Part shown: positions 25,062-32,858 of the stretch, one piece after another
How the letters are laid out: each line of letters starts with the position of its first letter
Numbering within the stretch: position 1 is the first letter of the stretch
Origin: Zeimonas sp039807785
GTDB lineage: Bacteria > Pseudomonadota > Gammaproteobacteria > Burkholderiales > Burkholderiaceae_E
Direction of reading: 5' to 3'
DNA: 42,593 nt
Assembly: GCA_039807785.1 (NCBI GenBank)
Contig: JBDHRX010000008.1
Coordinates: forward strand, 1 to 42,593
Translations under genes and position numbers: made by a program
The notes under the pieces: model-generated
What the model was told of the DNA's origin: nothing
The model's input: the letters and a program-made list of their open reading frames with translations, nothing else
The model's database searches: none

Positions 25062-25565
25062 GTGGCCGACCCGTCCGTACGCGACATCGAGGCCGGCGCG
25101 CCGTCGCCGCAGTTCGATCGCGCGATGATGCGCCTGGCGATCGACCAGGCGCACAACGCCTGGACGGTGGGCGAGGTCCCGGTCGGGGCGGTGCTGGTGC
25201 GCGGCGGCCGGGTGCTGACCACCGGGTACAACCGGCCGATCGGCGCGCACGACCCGAGCGCCCACGCCGAAATCTGCGCGCTGCGCGCGGCCAGCGAGCT
25301 GCTGGCCAACTACCGGCTGACGGATTGCGAGCTGTACGTGACGCTCGAGCCCTGCGCGATGTGCGCCGGCGCGATCCTGCACGCGCGGCTGCGCCGCGTC
25401 GTCTACGGCGCCCGGGACCCGAAGACCGGAGCGGCCGGCAGCGTGGTCGACCTGTTCGGCGAAGCGCGCCTGAACCACCACACCGAGGTCGTCGCCGGGG
25501 TGCTGGCCGACGAGTGCGGGGCGCTGCTCTCGTCGTTCTTCGCCGAGCGCCGCGCCGCGCGCTGA
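25062..25565 (+). CDS. tadA: tRNA adenosine(34) deaminase
   Basis: 167 residues from GTG 25062. Deaminates A34 to inosine in tRNA-Arg(ACG). The zinc-binding and catalytic motifs HAEICAL (His and proton-shuttling Glu) and EPCAMCAGAI are intact, with NRPIGAHDPSAHAE and GARDPKTGAAGSV matching TadA. I prefer GTG 25062 (GGGAG upstream) because TATCGT at 25015-25020 looks like its -10 box. An ATG at 24984 in the same frame would add 26 Arg-rich residues that TadA does not have. It is convergent with the PpiC-type gene, with only 4 bases between stops. Confidence 0.93.
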   Translation: MADPSVRDIEAGAPSPQFDRAMMRLAIDQAHNAWTVGEVPVGAVLVRGGRVLTTGYNRPIGAHDPSAHAEICALRAASELLANYRLTDCELYVTLEPCAMCAGAILHARLRRVVYGARDPKTGAAGSVVDLFGEARLNHHTEVVAGVLADECGALLSSFFAERRAAR

Positions 25566-25569
25566 ACGC

Positions 25570-26361
25570 CTACTGGATCTTGGCCTTGGCCCTCAGGCTC
25601 TGCTGAAGCTCCTGGACGCGGTGGCGCTCCAGCTCCTGCTGGATCTGCGGACGCACCTGCTCCAGCGGCGGCGCCTTGGCCTCGCGCACGTCGTCCAGGC
25701 GGATCACGTGGTAGCCGAACTGCGTCTTGATCGGGGCCTCGGTGAACTTGCCCTTCTCGAGCTTCACCATCGCGTCGGAGAACTCCTTCACGAAGGTCTG
25801 CGGCGTGTTCCAGTCGAGGTCGCCGCCCGACTGCGCCGACCCGGTGTCCTTCGACTTCTTCGCCAGTTCGTCGAACTTTGCGCCCTTCCTCAATTGCTCG
25901 ATGACCTGCTTCGCTTCGTCTTCCTTCTCGAGCAGGATGTGGCGGGCGCGGTATTCCTTGTCGCCGGCCTGCTGGCGCAGCTTGTCGTACTCGGCCTTGA
26001 TGTCCTCGTCCTTGATCGGATTGTTCTTCAGGTGATCGCGGATCAGGGCGCGGATCAGGATGTCCTGCCGCATGCTGTCGAGCTGGCGCTGCACCTCGTT
26101 GTTGCGCGTCAGCCCCTTCTTCTCGGCTTCCTGGACGAACAGCTCGCGCGCGATCAGCTCCTCGCGGACCGCGGCGCGCAGCTCCGGCGTATCGGGCCGC
26201 CCCTGGGCGGTCAGCGCCGCGACGAAATCGTCGACCCGCTGCTTCGGGATCGGCTTGTTGTTGACCACGGCGGCGTTCTGGGCGAAGGCTGCCGACGCGA
26301 TCGGCAACAGCGCAACGGCCGCGAGCTGCGCCAGCCGGCGCGACAGGAAGGGGTGCGACAT
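25570..26361 (-). CDS. Periplasmic peptidyl-prolyl isomerase, PpiC/SurA type
   Basis: 263 residues. A Sec signal peptide ends at AAFAQ. A SurA-like helical chaperone segment follows (about 25-130), then one parvulin domain from EYRARHILLEKED through SGGDLDWNTPQTFVKEF to FGYHVIRLDDVRE. The charged C-terminal helix is typical. It assists folding of outer-membrane or periplasmic proteins. The start at 26361 is chosen for the signal peptide and an AAGGAT upstream; an ATG six codons earlier is less likely. It lies 64 bases downstream of bolA on the same strand, probably the last gene of a yciB-bolA-ppiC operon. Confidence 0.92.
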   Translation of the reverse strand: MSHPFLSRRLAQLAAVALLPIASAAFAQNAAVVNNKPIPKQRVDDFVAALTAQGRPDTPELRAAVREELIARELFVQEAEKKGLTRNNEVQRQLDSMRQDILIRALIRDHLKNNPIKDEDIKAEYDKLRQQAGDKEYRARHILLEKEDEAKQVIEQLRKGAKFDELAKKSKDTGSAQSGGDLDWNTPQTFVKEFSDAMVKLEKGKFTEAPIKTQFGYHVIRLDDVREAKAPPLEQVRPQIQQELERHRVQELQQSLRAKAKIQ

Positions 26362-26425
26362 CGTGGATCCTTGTGGCATTCGGGGAACGGCCGGCGCGCT
26401 CCGGGCCGGCGTGCTGGGCCGCGCG

Positions 26426-26698
26426 TCAGGACGCCTCGGCCGGGGTACGGGCGTCGATCACGAGCGCATGGATGCGCTGCGGCATCCAGTCGCGCACGGC
26501 ATCATACACGAGCCGGTGCCGGGCCACGGTGCCCAGGCCGGCGAAGCGGCCGTCGACCAGGCGCACGCGGAAGTGGCCGGCGCCCCCCGCCGCCCCGGCG
26601 TGGCCGGCATGCAGGTGGCTGTCGTCGATCACCTCGACCACCGCCCCGGGAAAGCGCTCGGCCAGCCGCGCCTGGAGCGCGTCGACGGCCGGCCTCAC
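26426..26698 (-). CDS. BolA-family protein
   Basis: 90 residues from a GTG start. BolA proteins pair with monothiol glutaredoxins in Fe-S handling. Visible: LAERFPGAVVEVIDDSH, HFRVRLVDGRFAGL and the C-terminal RHRLVYDAVRDWMPQRIHAL with the conserved His. The Cys common in some BolA types is absent. The GTG overlaps the yciB stop by 4 bases (GTGA), which sets the start. Confidence 0.92.
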   Translation of the reverse strand: MRPAVDALQARLAERFPGAVVEVIDDSHLHAGHAGAAGGAGHFRVRLVDGRFAGLGTVARHRLVYDAVRDWMPQRIHALVIDARTPAEAS

Positions 26699-27237
26699 CG
26701 GCCTTCCTCCGGCTCCTGGGCATGGCGCCCCAGGTAGAGTGCCTGGGCGACCACGAACACCAGGGTGAGCCCCATCGTGCCGAACAGCTTGAAATCGACC
26801 CAGACGTCGGTGGAGAAGCGGTAGGCGACCACCAGGTTCAGGACGGCCATCGCGGCGAAGAACACGATCCAGGCCAGGTTGAGGCGGCGCCAGACCGGCT
26901 CGGGCAGCGCGATCTGGCGCCCCATGGCCGCCTTGATCAGGTCGCGCCCGAGGAACAGCCGCCCGCCGGCCAGCACCAGGGCGAACATCCCGTAGAGGAG
27001 GGTGGGCTTCCACTTGATGAAGGTCTCGTCGCGCAGCAGGAGGGTCATTCCGCCGAACACGACGATGATCGCCAGGCTCGCCCACTGCATGCCCTCGACC
27101 GGCCGGCCGCGCAGCTTCAGCCACAGGATCTGGAGCACGCTGGCGGCGATGGCCACGGCCGTCGCGGCATAGATGTCGGCCACCTTGTAGGCGACGAAGA
27201 ACAGCAGCACCGGGAACAGGTCGAACAGCAGCTTCAT
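26695..27237 (-). CDS. yciB: Inner-membrane septation protein A (YciB/IspZ family)
   Basis: 180 residues with five or six hydrophobic segments, beginning MKLLFDLFPVLLFFVAYK. Family landmarks: FIKWKPTLLYGMFA and WVDFKLFGTMGLT. YciB proteins act in cell-envelope organisation and septation. A TATACT on the minus strand at 27249-27244 lies so close to the start that a transcript from it would be nearly leaderless; a plus-strand TAGAAT (27248-27253) overlaps it. It is the first gene of yciB-bolA-ppiC. Confidence 0.95.
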   Translation of the reverse strand: MKLLFDLFPVLLFFVAYKVADIYAATAVAIAASVLQILWLKLRGRPVEGMQWASLAIIVVFGGMTLLLRDETFIKWKPTLLYGMFALVLAGGRLFLGRDLIKAAMGRQIALPEPVWRRLNLAWIVFFAAMAVLNLVVAYRFSTDVWVDFKLFGTMGLTLVFVVAQALYLGRHAQEPEEGR

Positions 27238-27288
27238 GGGCACAGTATAGAATGGAAGGTTGACCGATCTCGATTCCGGAGCGCCCAG

Positions 27289-27417
27289 ATGGCCGAACGT
27301 ACCCGCAACCGCCGCAACACCCTCGAGCGCCGCTGCCTGCCCAAGTCGCTGAAGCGGCTGTACAAGGGCTCGACGCGCCCGATCTTCCGGATGCTGGAGA
27401 AGGTCAAGAAGGCCTGA
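27289..27417 (+). CDS. 42-residue basic protein of unknown function
   Basis: A small open frame, ATG 27289 to TGA 27415-27417, coding MAERTRNRRNTLERRCLPKS and a further 22 residues ending EKVKKA. It has a plausible ribosome-binding site (GGAG, 8-base spacing), strongly genome-like codons (third positions nearly all G/C) and a TAGAAT -10 candidate at 27248-27253. Net charge is strongly positive, with a single Cys, suggesting nucleic-acid or ribosome binding; that is inference only. It sits between divergent yciB and convergent msrB with only 44 bases to the latter. I do not recognise the family. Confidence 0.5.
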   Translation: MAERTRNRRNTLERRCLPKSLKRLYKGSTRPIFRMLEKVKKA

Positions 27418-27461
27418 GCCGGCAGGCCTCGGCGCGAGGACGATCGTAGTACGAGCAGGCC

Positions 27462-27881
27462 CTAAGCCGCGGGCTCGAAGCGCAGCGACGCCGAGTTGAT
27501 GCAGTAGCGCAGGCCGGTCGGCGCCGGCCCGTCCTCGAATACGTGGCCGAGGTGCGCGTCGCAGGCGGCGCACAGGGCCTCGGTCCGCACCATGCCGTGG
27601 CTCGCGTCGCGCCGCAGCGCGAGGCGGGCCGCGTCGATCGGCTGCCACCAGCTCGGCCAGCCGCTTCCCGAATCGTATTTCTGGCCGGACGCGAACAGCG
27701 GCGTGCCGCAGCACACACACAGGTAGCGGCCCGGTTCGTGGTGATCCCAGTAGCAGCCGGTGAAGGCGCGCTCGGTGCCGTGGCGTCGCGCCACCTGGAA
27801 CTGCTGTTCGGTGAGCTGGGCGCGCCATTCGGCGTCGGACTTCTCGACGCGGGCGGGAACGGGGGATGGGTCGGTCTTCAT
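27462..27881 (-). CDS. msrB: Peptide methionine-(R)-S-oxide reductase MsrB
   Basis: 139 residues, usual length. Reduces the R-epimer of methionine sulfoxide in proteins. Two zinc-binding pairs (LCVCCGTPLF, LCAACDAHLGHVF), the substrate pocket GSGWPSWWQP, and the catalytic Cys in RYCINSASLRF near the C-terminus. No signal peptide, so cytoplasmic. It begins 10 bases after selO and is almost certainly in the same operon. Confidence 0.97.
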   Translation of the reverse strand: MKTDPSPVPARVEKSDAEWRAQLTEQQFQVARRHGTERAFTGCYWDHHEPGRYLCVCCGTPLFASGQKYDSGSGWPSWWQPIDAARLALRRDASHGMVRTEALCAACDAHLGHVFEDGPAPTGLRYCINSASLRFEPAA

Positions 27882-27891
27882 GGTTCGATCC

Positions 27892-29445
27892 TCATGAGGA
27901 GCAGCTCAGCTGCAGGCCGGCCGCCCAGGCCGGCGGCGGCGCGGCGTAGTCCTGCGCTTCGGGCTGCTCGTCGAAGGGGCGCTCGAGGACTTTCAGCAGG
28001 CGCGCCACCTCGGCATCGTCGCCTTCGCGCGCCCGGCGGATGGCCACTTCGGCCAAGTGGTTGCGCAGCACGTACCTGGGATTGACCCGGTCCATCGCCG
28101 CGGCCCGCTCGTGATCGTCGCGCGCCTCGAGCGCCAGCCGGCCGCGGTAGCGCGCCAGCCAGGCGTCGAAGCGGTCGAGCGGCCCGGTCAGCAGCGCCCG
28201 GCACGCCCCCGTGCCGCCCTCTGCGGCAGCGCCGGCGTCGACGCCGTCCGGCCGGGCCCGCACCCGGGACAGGCTCCTGAAGAACAGCGTGAAATCGGCG
28301 TGCCCGGCATGCATCAGCGCGAACAGTTCGTCGATGAGGGCCGCATCGCCCGGGCGCGGGGCCGCCAGGCCGAGCTTCGCGCGCAGGGCGCGCAGCAGCG
28401 CCTGGTCGAAGGCGGCGTCCCAGCCGCCGAGGACCGCGCGGGCCTCGTCCGGACCGTTGCCGCGCTCGGCGATCAGCGGCATCAGCGCCTGCCCCAGGCA
28501 CCAGCAGTTCCATTCGGCGATCCGCGGCTGCAGCGCATAGCGGTAGCGCCCCGCCTCGTCGGAATGATTGCAGACGTGGTCCGGATCGAAGGTGTCGAGG
28601 AAGCCGAACGGGCCGTAGTCGATCGTGAGCCCCAGGATCGACATGTTGTCGGTGTTCATCACTCCGTGGCAGAAGCCCACCGACTGCCACAGGGCCACCG
28701 TCGCCGCGGTGCGCTCCATCGCGTCGCGCAGCAGCGCCAGGTAGGGATCGGGCTCGCCGGCCAGCCCGGGACGGAACTTCGCGATCAGGTAGTCGGCGAG
28801 GGTGCGCAGCGCATCGACCTGGCCGGTGGCATAGAAATGCTCGAACGAGCCGAAGCGCACGAAGCTCGGCGCCATCCGCGCGACCACCGCGGCGGTCTCG
28901 ACCGTTTCACGCACGACCGGCTGCGCGGAGGCGACGATCGCCAGCGCGCGCGTGGTCGGGATGCCCAGCGCGGCCATCGCCTCGGAGCACAGGAACTCGC
29001 GGATCGAGGAGCGCAGCACCGCGCGGCCGTCGGCGCCGCGCGAGTAGGGCGTGCGCCCCGAGCCCTTGAGCTGGATCTCCTGGGGACCGGCCGGGCCGGC
29101 CACTTCGCCGAGCAGCAGGGCCCGGCCGTCGCCGAGCTGCCCCGCCCAGACGCCGAACTGGTGGCCGGCGTAGACCGCCGCCAGCGGCTCGGCGCCGCGC
29201 AGCGGCCGGTTGCCGGCGAGCACCTCGGCGAACTCCGGGGTGCAGGCCCGGCCCGGGTCGATCCCGGCCAGGGCGAGCGCCGCCGCGGAAGCCGCGACCA
29301 GCCTGGGCGCCGGCAGGGGCGACGCCGCCAGGCGGGTGTGGAACGCTTCGGGAAGGCGCGCATAGCTGTTGTCGAAGCGCAGCTCGGCCCAGACGGCCTC
29401 GTCGGCGCGCGGCGGATCGTGCAGGACCGGATCGGCGGAAGCCAT
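27892..29445 (-). CDS. selO: Protein adenylyltransferase SelO (YdiU)
   Basis: 517 residues. A pseudokinase that transfers AMP to protein hydroxyls and is linked to redox stress. Visible: FDNSYARLP at the start, YAGHQFGVWAGQLGDGRA, KGSGRTPYSRGADGRAVLRS, the metal-binding region HGVMNTDNMSILG, DYGPFGFLD, and the C-terminal NPRYVLRNHLAE. The protein ends SCSS, so it retains the C-terminal Cys conserved in SelO. I chose ATG 29445 by homology; no clear ribosome-binding site precedes it. Its 5' leader carries the 16-bp tandem repeat. It is probably co-transcribed with msrB. Confidence 0.95.
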   Translation of the reverse strand: MASADPVLHDPPRADEAVWAELRFDNSYARLPEAFHTRLAASPLPAPRLVAASAAALALAGIDPGRACTPEFAEVLAGNRPLRGAEPLAAVYAGHQFGVWAGQLGDGRALLLGEVAGPAGPQEIQLKGSGRTPYSRGADGRAVLRSSIREFLCSEAMAALGIPTTRALAIVASAQPVVRETVETAAVVARMAPSFVRFGSFEHFYATGQVDALRTLADYLIAKFRPGLAGEPDPYLALLRDAMERTAATVALWQSVGFCHGVMNTDNMSILGLTIDYGPFGFLDTFDPDHVCNHSDEAGRYRYALQPRIAEWNCWCLGQALMPLIAERGNGPDEARAVLGGWDAAFDQALLRALRAKLGLAAPRPGDAALIDELFALMHAGHADFTLFFRSLSRVRARPDGVDAGAAAEGGTGACRALLTGPLDRFDAWLARYRGRLALEARDDHERAAAMDRVNPRYVLRNHLAEVAIRRAREGDDAEVARLLKVLERPFDEQPEAQDYAAPPPAWAAGLQLSCSS

Positions 29446-29466
29446 GGTCGGGAACGGACGGTTTCG

Positions 29467-29498
29467 GAAAGGGGTTCGAAAAGAAAGGGGTTCGAAAA
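29467..29498. repeat. 16-bp tandem repeat in the selO leader
   Basis: GAAAGGGGTTCGAAAA occurs at 29467-29482 and 29483-29498, followed by the first five bases of a third copy. In the selO transcript this becomes a pyrimidine-rich tract just upstream of the start codon. The rest of 29446-29658 holds a TAGAAT -10 candidate (29608-29613) for the plus-strand ligase gene. Confidence 0.9.
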
Positions 29499-29658
29499 GA
29501 AAGCTTGGAAAGGGGGAGCGATGTCCGATTCTAGGCGTTCGTCGCGGCGGCTGCAGGGCTATCCCTGAGCGTCCCGCCGCGCCGCCCGCACCACGCGCCG
29601 GACTCGCTAGAATCCTCGCATCCGCACGCCCACGTGCCCATAACACCGGAGACGCCCG

Positions 29659-31302
29659 ATGCAAGGACTGATGATGGACATGCCGCTGCTGGTCTCGGGC
29701 CTGCTGCAGCACGCGGCACGTCACCACGGCGAGACCGAGATCGTGTCGCGGCGCATCGAGGGCGACATCCACCGGTACACCTATGCCGACTGCGAGCTGC
29801 GCGCCCGGCGGCTCGCCGACGCCCTCACGCGCGCCGGCGTCGGCATCGGCGACCGCGTCGCCACGCTGGCCTGGAACGGCTACCGGCACCTGGAGTTGTA
29901 CTACGCCGTCGGCGGCATGGGCGCGGTGATCCACACGATCAATCCCCGGCTGCACCCCGAGCAGATCGCATGGATCGTCAACCATGCCGGCGACGTGCAC
30001 CTGGCGTTCGACCTGAGCTTCCTGCCGATCATCGAGGCGATCGCCGGACACTGCCCGAACGTGCGGAGCTGGATCGCGATGGCCGACGAGGACCGCCAGC
30101 CCGCTTCCGGCAAGGTCGCCAACCTGGCCAACTACGAGCGCCTGCTCGCGACCGGATCGGCCGACTACCGCTGGCCCGAGATCGACGAGCGCAGCGCGGT
30201 GGGGCTGTGCTACACCTCGGGCACGACCGGCAACCCGAAGGGCGCGATGTACACCCATCGCTCCACCGTGCTGCATGCGTACGCCGCGGCGCTGCCCGAC
30301 GCGATGGGCGCGTCGTCGCGCGACTGCATCCTGCCGGTCGTGCCGATGTTCCACGTCAACGCCTGGGGCCTGCCGTACACCTGCCCGCTGGTGGGCGCGA
30401 AGATCGTGTTCCCGGGCGCGCAGCTCGACGGCAAGTCGCTCTACGAGCTCTTCGAGAGCGAAGGCGTCACCTATTCGGCCGGCGTGCCCACCGTCTGGCT
30501 CGGGTTGCTGCAGCACGTCAAGCAGCAGGGGCTGCGGTTCTCCACCTTCCGGCGCACCGTGATCGGCGGCTCGGCCTGCCCGCCGGCGATGATCCGCACC
30601 TTCCGTGACGACTACGACGTCGAGGTGATCCACGCCTGGGGCATGACCGAGATGTCGCCGCTCGGCACGCTGTGCAAGCTGCAGAACAAGCACCTGGGGC
30701 AATCGGAGGCGGCGCAGCAGAAGATCCTCGAGAAGCAGGGGCACGTGATCTTCGGGGTCGACATGAAGATCGTCGGCGACGACGACCGGGACCTGCCCTG
30801 GGACGGCCGGACCTTCGGCAACCTGCTGGTGCGCGGCCCCTGGGTGATCCGCGAGTATTTCCGCGGCGAGGGCGGCGACCCGCTGAAGTACGACGCCGGC
30901 GGCCGCGGCTGGTTCCCCACCGGCGACGTCGCCACCATCGATCCCGACGGCTACATGCAGATCACCGATCGCAGCAAGGACGTGATCAAGTCCGGCGGCG
31001 AGTGGATCAGCACGATCGACCTCGAGAACCTCGCCATGGGCCATCCGGCCGTCGCCAACGCGGCGGTGATCGGCGTGCCGCATCCGAAGTGGGACGAGCG
31101 GCCGCTGCTGATCGTGGTGAAGAAGCCCGGCGCCGAGGTCACGCGGGAGGACCTGCTCGCCTACTACGAGGGCAAGGTCGCCAAGTGGTGGACCCCCGAC
31201 GACGTCCAGTTCGTCGAGGCGATCCCGCTGGGCGCCACCGGCAAGATCCTGAAGACCCGGCTGCGCGAGCAGTTCCGCGACTACCGGCTGCCGCAGGGCT
31301 GA
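29659..31302 (+). CDS. Acyl-CoA synthetase (AMP-forming; medium-chain / AlkK-DmdB-like)
   Basis: 547 residues. Activates a carboxylic acid to its CoA thioester through an acyl-AMP. Motifs: the P-loop-like YTSGTTGNPKGAMYTH (about 190-205), HVNAWGLPY, HAWGMTEMSPLG, WFPTGDVATIDPDGYM, DRSKDVIKSGGEWIS and the C-terminal Lys in GATGKILKTRL. The substrate lid matches medium-chain or 3-methylmercaptopropionate-type ligases; chain specificity cannot be fixed by eye. It starts the plus-strand catabolic block, with a 252-base gap to the transporter operon. Confidence 0.93.
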   Translation: MQGLMMDMPLLVSGLLQHAARHHGETEIVSRRIEGDIHRYTYADCELRARRLADALTRAGVGIGDRVATLAWNGYRHLELYYAVGGMGAVIHTINPRLHPEQIAWIVNHAGDVHLAFDLSFLPIIEAIAGHCPNVRSWIAMADEDRQPASGKVANLANYERLLATGSADYRWPEIDERSAVGLCYTSGTTGNPKGAMYTHRSTVLHAYAAALPDAMGASSRDCILPVVPMFHVNAWGLPYTCPLVGAKIVFPGAQLDGKSLYELFESEGVTYSAGVPTVWLGLLQHVKQQGLRFSTFRRTVIGGSACPPAMIRTFRDDYDVEVIHAWGMTEMSPLGTLCKLQNKHLGQSEAAQQKILEKQGHVIFGVDMKIVGDDDRDLPWDGRTFGNLLVRGPWVIREYFRGEGGDPLKYDAGGRGWFPTGDVATIDPDGYMQITDRSKDVIKSGGEWISTIDLENLAMGHPAVANAAVIGVPHPKWDERPLLIVVKKPGAEVTREDLLAYYEGKVAKWWTPDDVQFVEAIPLGATGKILKTRLREQFRDYRLPQG

Positions 31303-31332
31303 GCGCCCGCATGGAGGAGGGGCCCGGCCCGG

Positions 31333-31374
31333 TCCCTTTCTCCCGCTCCCTTTCTCCCGCTCCCTTTCTCCCGA
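31333..31374. repeat. 14-bp polypyrimidine tandem repeat, three copies
   Basis: TCCCTTTCTCCCGC at 31333-31346 and 31347-31360, then TCCCTTTCTCCCGA at 31361-31374. The plus strand is almost pure pyrimidine here and is followed by G-runs around 31420-31451. It lies between the acyl-CoA ligase and the Liv operon. No gene is present in 31303-31554. Confidence 0.92.
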
Positions 31375-31460
31375 CCTCTTCCTTCCGGTCCCGACTTGCA
31401 GGCCGGCCGGACCCCAGCCCCGGGGAGGCGGGGGAACCGGAGAGGGGGGAGTTTTCCCGA

Positions 31461-31488
31461 TTGCGGGGCGTCTTCGTTCCGCTATGAT
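31461..31488 (+). promoter_or_regulatory. Probable promoter of the Liv-type transporter operon
   Basis: TTGCGG (31461-31466), a 16-base spacer and TATGAT (31483-31488; five of six consensus positions) lie 67 bases upstream of the substrate-binding-protein start. The -35 is weak. Confidence 0.45.
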
Positions 31489-31554
31489 GCCCTCGCACCC
31501 GGCAGCCCGAGTGGCTCGCGACCGGGGACGGACCGACACAACGAGGAGACACCC

Positions 31555-32799
31555 ATGCCCCGAATCCGCTCGGCGGCGGCCGCCGCCGCTTTCGTCCTTG
31601 CAGCCCCGGCTGCCTTCGCCCAGTCGGGCACCGTGAAGGTCGCCTGGATCGACCCGCTGTCGGGCATGATGGCGCCGCTCGGGCAGAACATGGTGCGCAG
31701 CTGGCAGTACGCCGCCGACCTCGCCAACCAGCAGAAGTGGGCCGGCAACGTCAAGTTCGAGGTCGTGCCCTTCGACAACAAGCTGAGCCCGCAGGAAAGC
31801 CTGACGGCGCTCAAGTCGATCGTCGACCAGGGCATCCGCTACGTCGTCCAGGGCAACGGCTCGGGCGTGGCGATCGCGCTCTCCGATGCGGTGAACAAGC
31901 ACAACGAGCGCAACCCGGGCAAGGAGATCGTCTACCTGAACTATGCCGCGGTCGACCCGTCGCTGACGAACTCGCGCTGCAACTTCTGGCACTTCGCGCT
32001 CGACATCAACGCCGACATGAAGATGGAGGCGCTCACCGCCTACATGGCCAAGCAGCCCGGGATCAAGAAGGTCTACCTGATCAACCAGGACTACGCGTTC
32101 GGGCACTCGGTGGAGAAGGCGGCCGAGGAGTACCTGAAGCGCAAGCGCCCGGACATCCAGGTGGTCGGCAAGGACCGTCATCCGCTGGCCCAGGTGCGTG
32201 ACTTCGCGCCCTACGTCGCCAAGATCAAGGCGGCCGGCGCCGACACGATCATCACCGGCAACTGGGGGGCCGACCTCGCCCTGCTGGTCAAGGCGGCCAA
32301 GGACGCCGGGCTGAACGCGAACTTCTACACCTACTACGCCGGCACCACCGGGGTGCCCACCGCGATGGGCGCGGCCGGCGCCGACCGGGTCCGCCAGGTC
32401 TCCTACTGGCACGCGAACGACTCCGTGGTCGACGCGCGCCCGATCGTCGAGGGCTTCAAGAAGAAGTTCAGCGACGACTACTACACGATGGCGACGTACT
32501 CCGCGTTCAAGCTGCTGTCCGAAGGGATGAAGAAGGCGAAGTCGACCGAGCCGCTGAAGGTCGCCCTGGCGATGGAAGGCCTGAAGTTCCAGTCGCTCAA
32601 CGGCGAGGTCGAGATGCGCGCGACCGACCACCAGGCCCAGCAGGCGGTCTACATCTCGTCCTGGCAGAAGGTCGACGGCAAGTCGGTCCGGTACGACCAG
32701 GAGAACACCGGCTACGGCTGGCGCACCGAGGCGAAGCTCGACAGCTATGTCGCGGCCCAGCCCACCTCGTGCCAGATGAAGCGCCCGGCGGCCCGCTGA
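31555..32799 (+). CDS. Liv-type ABC transporter periplasmic substrate-binding protein
   Basis: 414 residues. A signal peptide cut after AAFA-Q, then a two-lobed type I binding fold (VKVAWIDPLSGMMAPLGQN at the start, VYLINQDYAFGHSVEKAAEE in the hinge region). It captures the substrate for the downstream permease. The subfamily is not the classic leucine-specific LivJ/K; such proteins in catabolic clusters bind organic acids or aromatic compounds. The start at 31555 follows GAGGAGA. It leads a five-gene operon, and the adjacent ligase and beta-oxidation genes hint at an acyl or aromatic acid ligand (inference). Confidence 0.92.
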   Translation: MPRIRSAAAAAAFVLAAPAAFAQSGTVKVAWIDPLSGMMAPLGQNMVRSWQYAADLANQQKWAGNVKFEVVPFDNKLSPQESLTALKSIVDQGIRYVVQGNGSGVAIALSDAVNKHNERNPGKEIVYLNYAAVDPSLTNSRCNFWHFALDINADMKMEALTAYMAKQPGIKKVYLINQDYAFGHSVEKAAEEYLKRKRPDIQVVGKDRHPLAQVRDFAPYVAKIKAAGADTIITGNWGADLALLVKAAKDAGLNANFYTYYAGTTGVPTAMGAAGADRVRQVSYWHANDSVVDARPIVEGFKKKFSDDYYTMATYSAFKLLSEGMKKAKSTEPLKVALAMEGLKFQSLNGEVEMRATDHQAQQAVYISSWQKVDGKSVRYDQENTGYGWRTEAKLDSYVAAQPTSCQMKRPAAR

Positions 32800-32858
32800 G
32801 TCGTTCCTCCACGGGCGCGCCGGCCTGACCGGCGCGCCCGCACGCATCGCCGCGCCGC

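Noticed and set aside
29467..29498. GGTTCGAA in the repeats as a tRNA T-loop
   Set aside because: No acceptor, D or anticodon arm can be folded around it, and the unit is tandemly repeated.
31333..31374. Three direct repeats as a CRISPR array
   Set aside because: Units of 14 bp are contiguous without spacers and no cas genes are present.
27892..32847. 1651-codon minus-strand open frame
   Set aside because: Only its 3' part is real (selO, 27892-29445); the rest is antisense to the ligase and binding-protein genes and its composition is non-protein-like.
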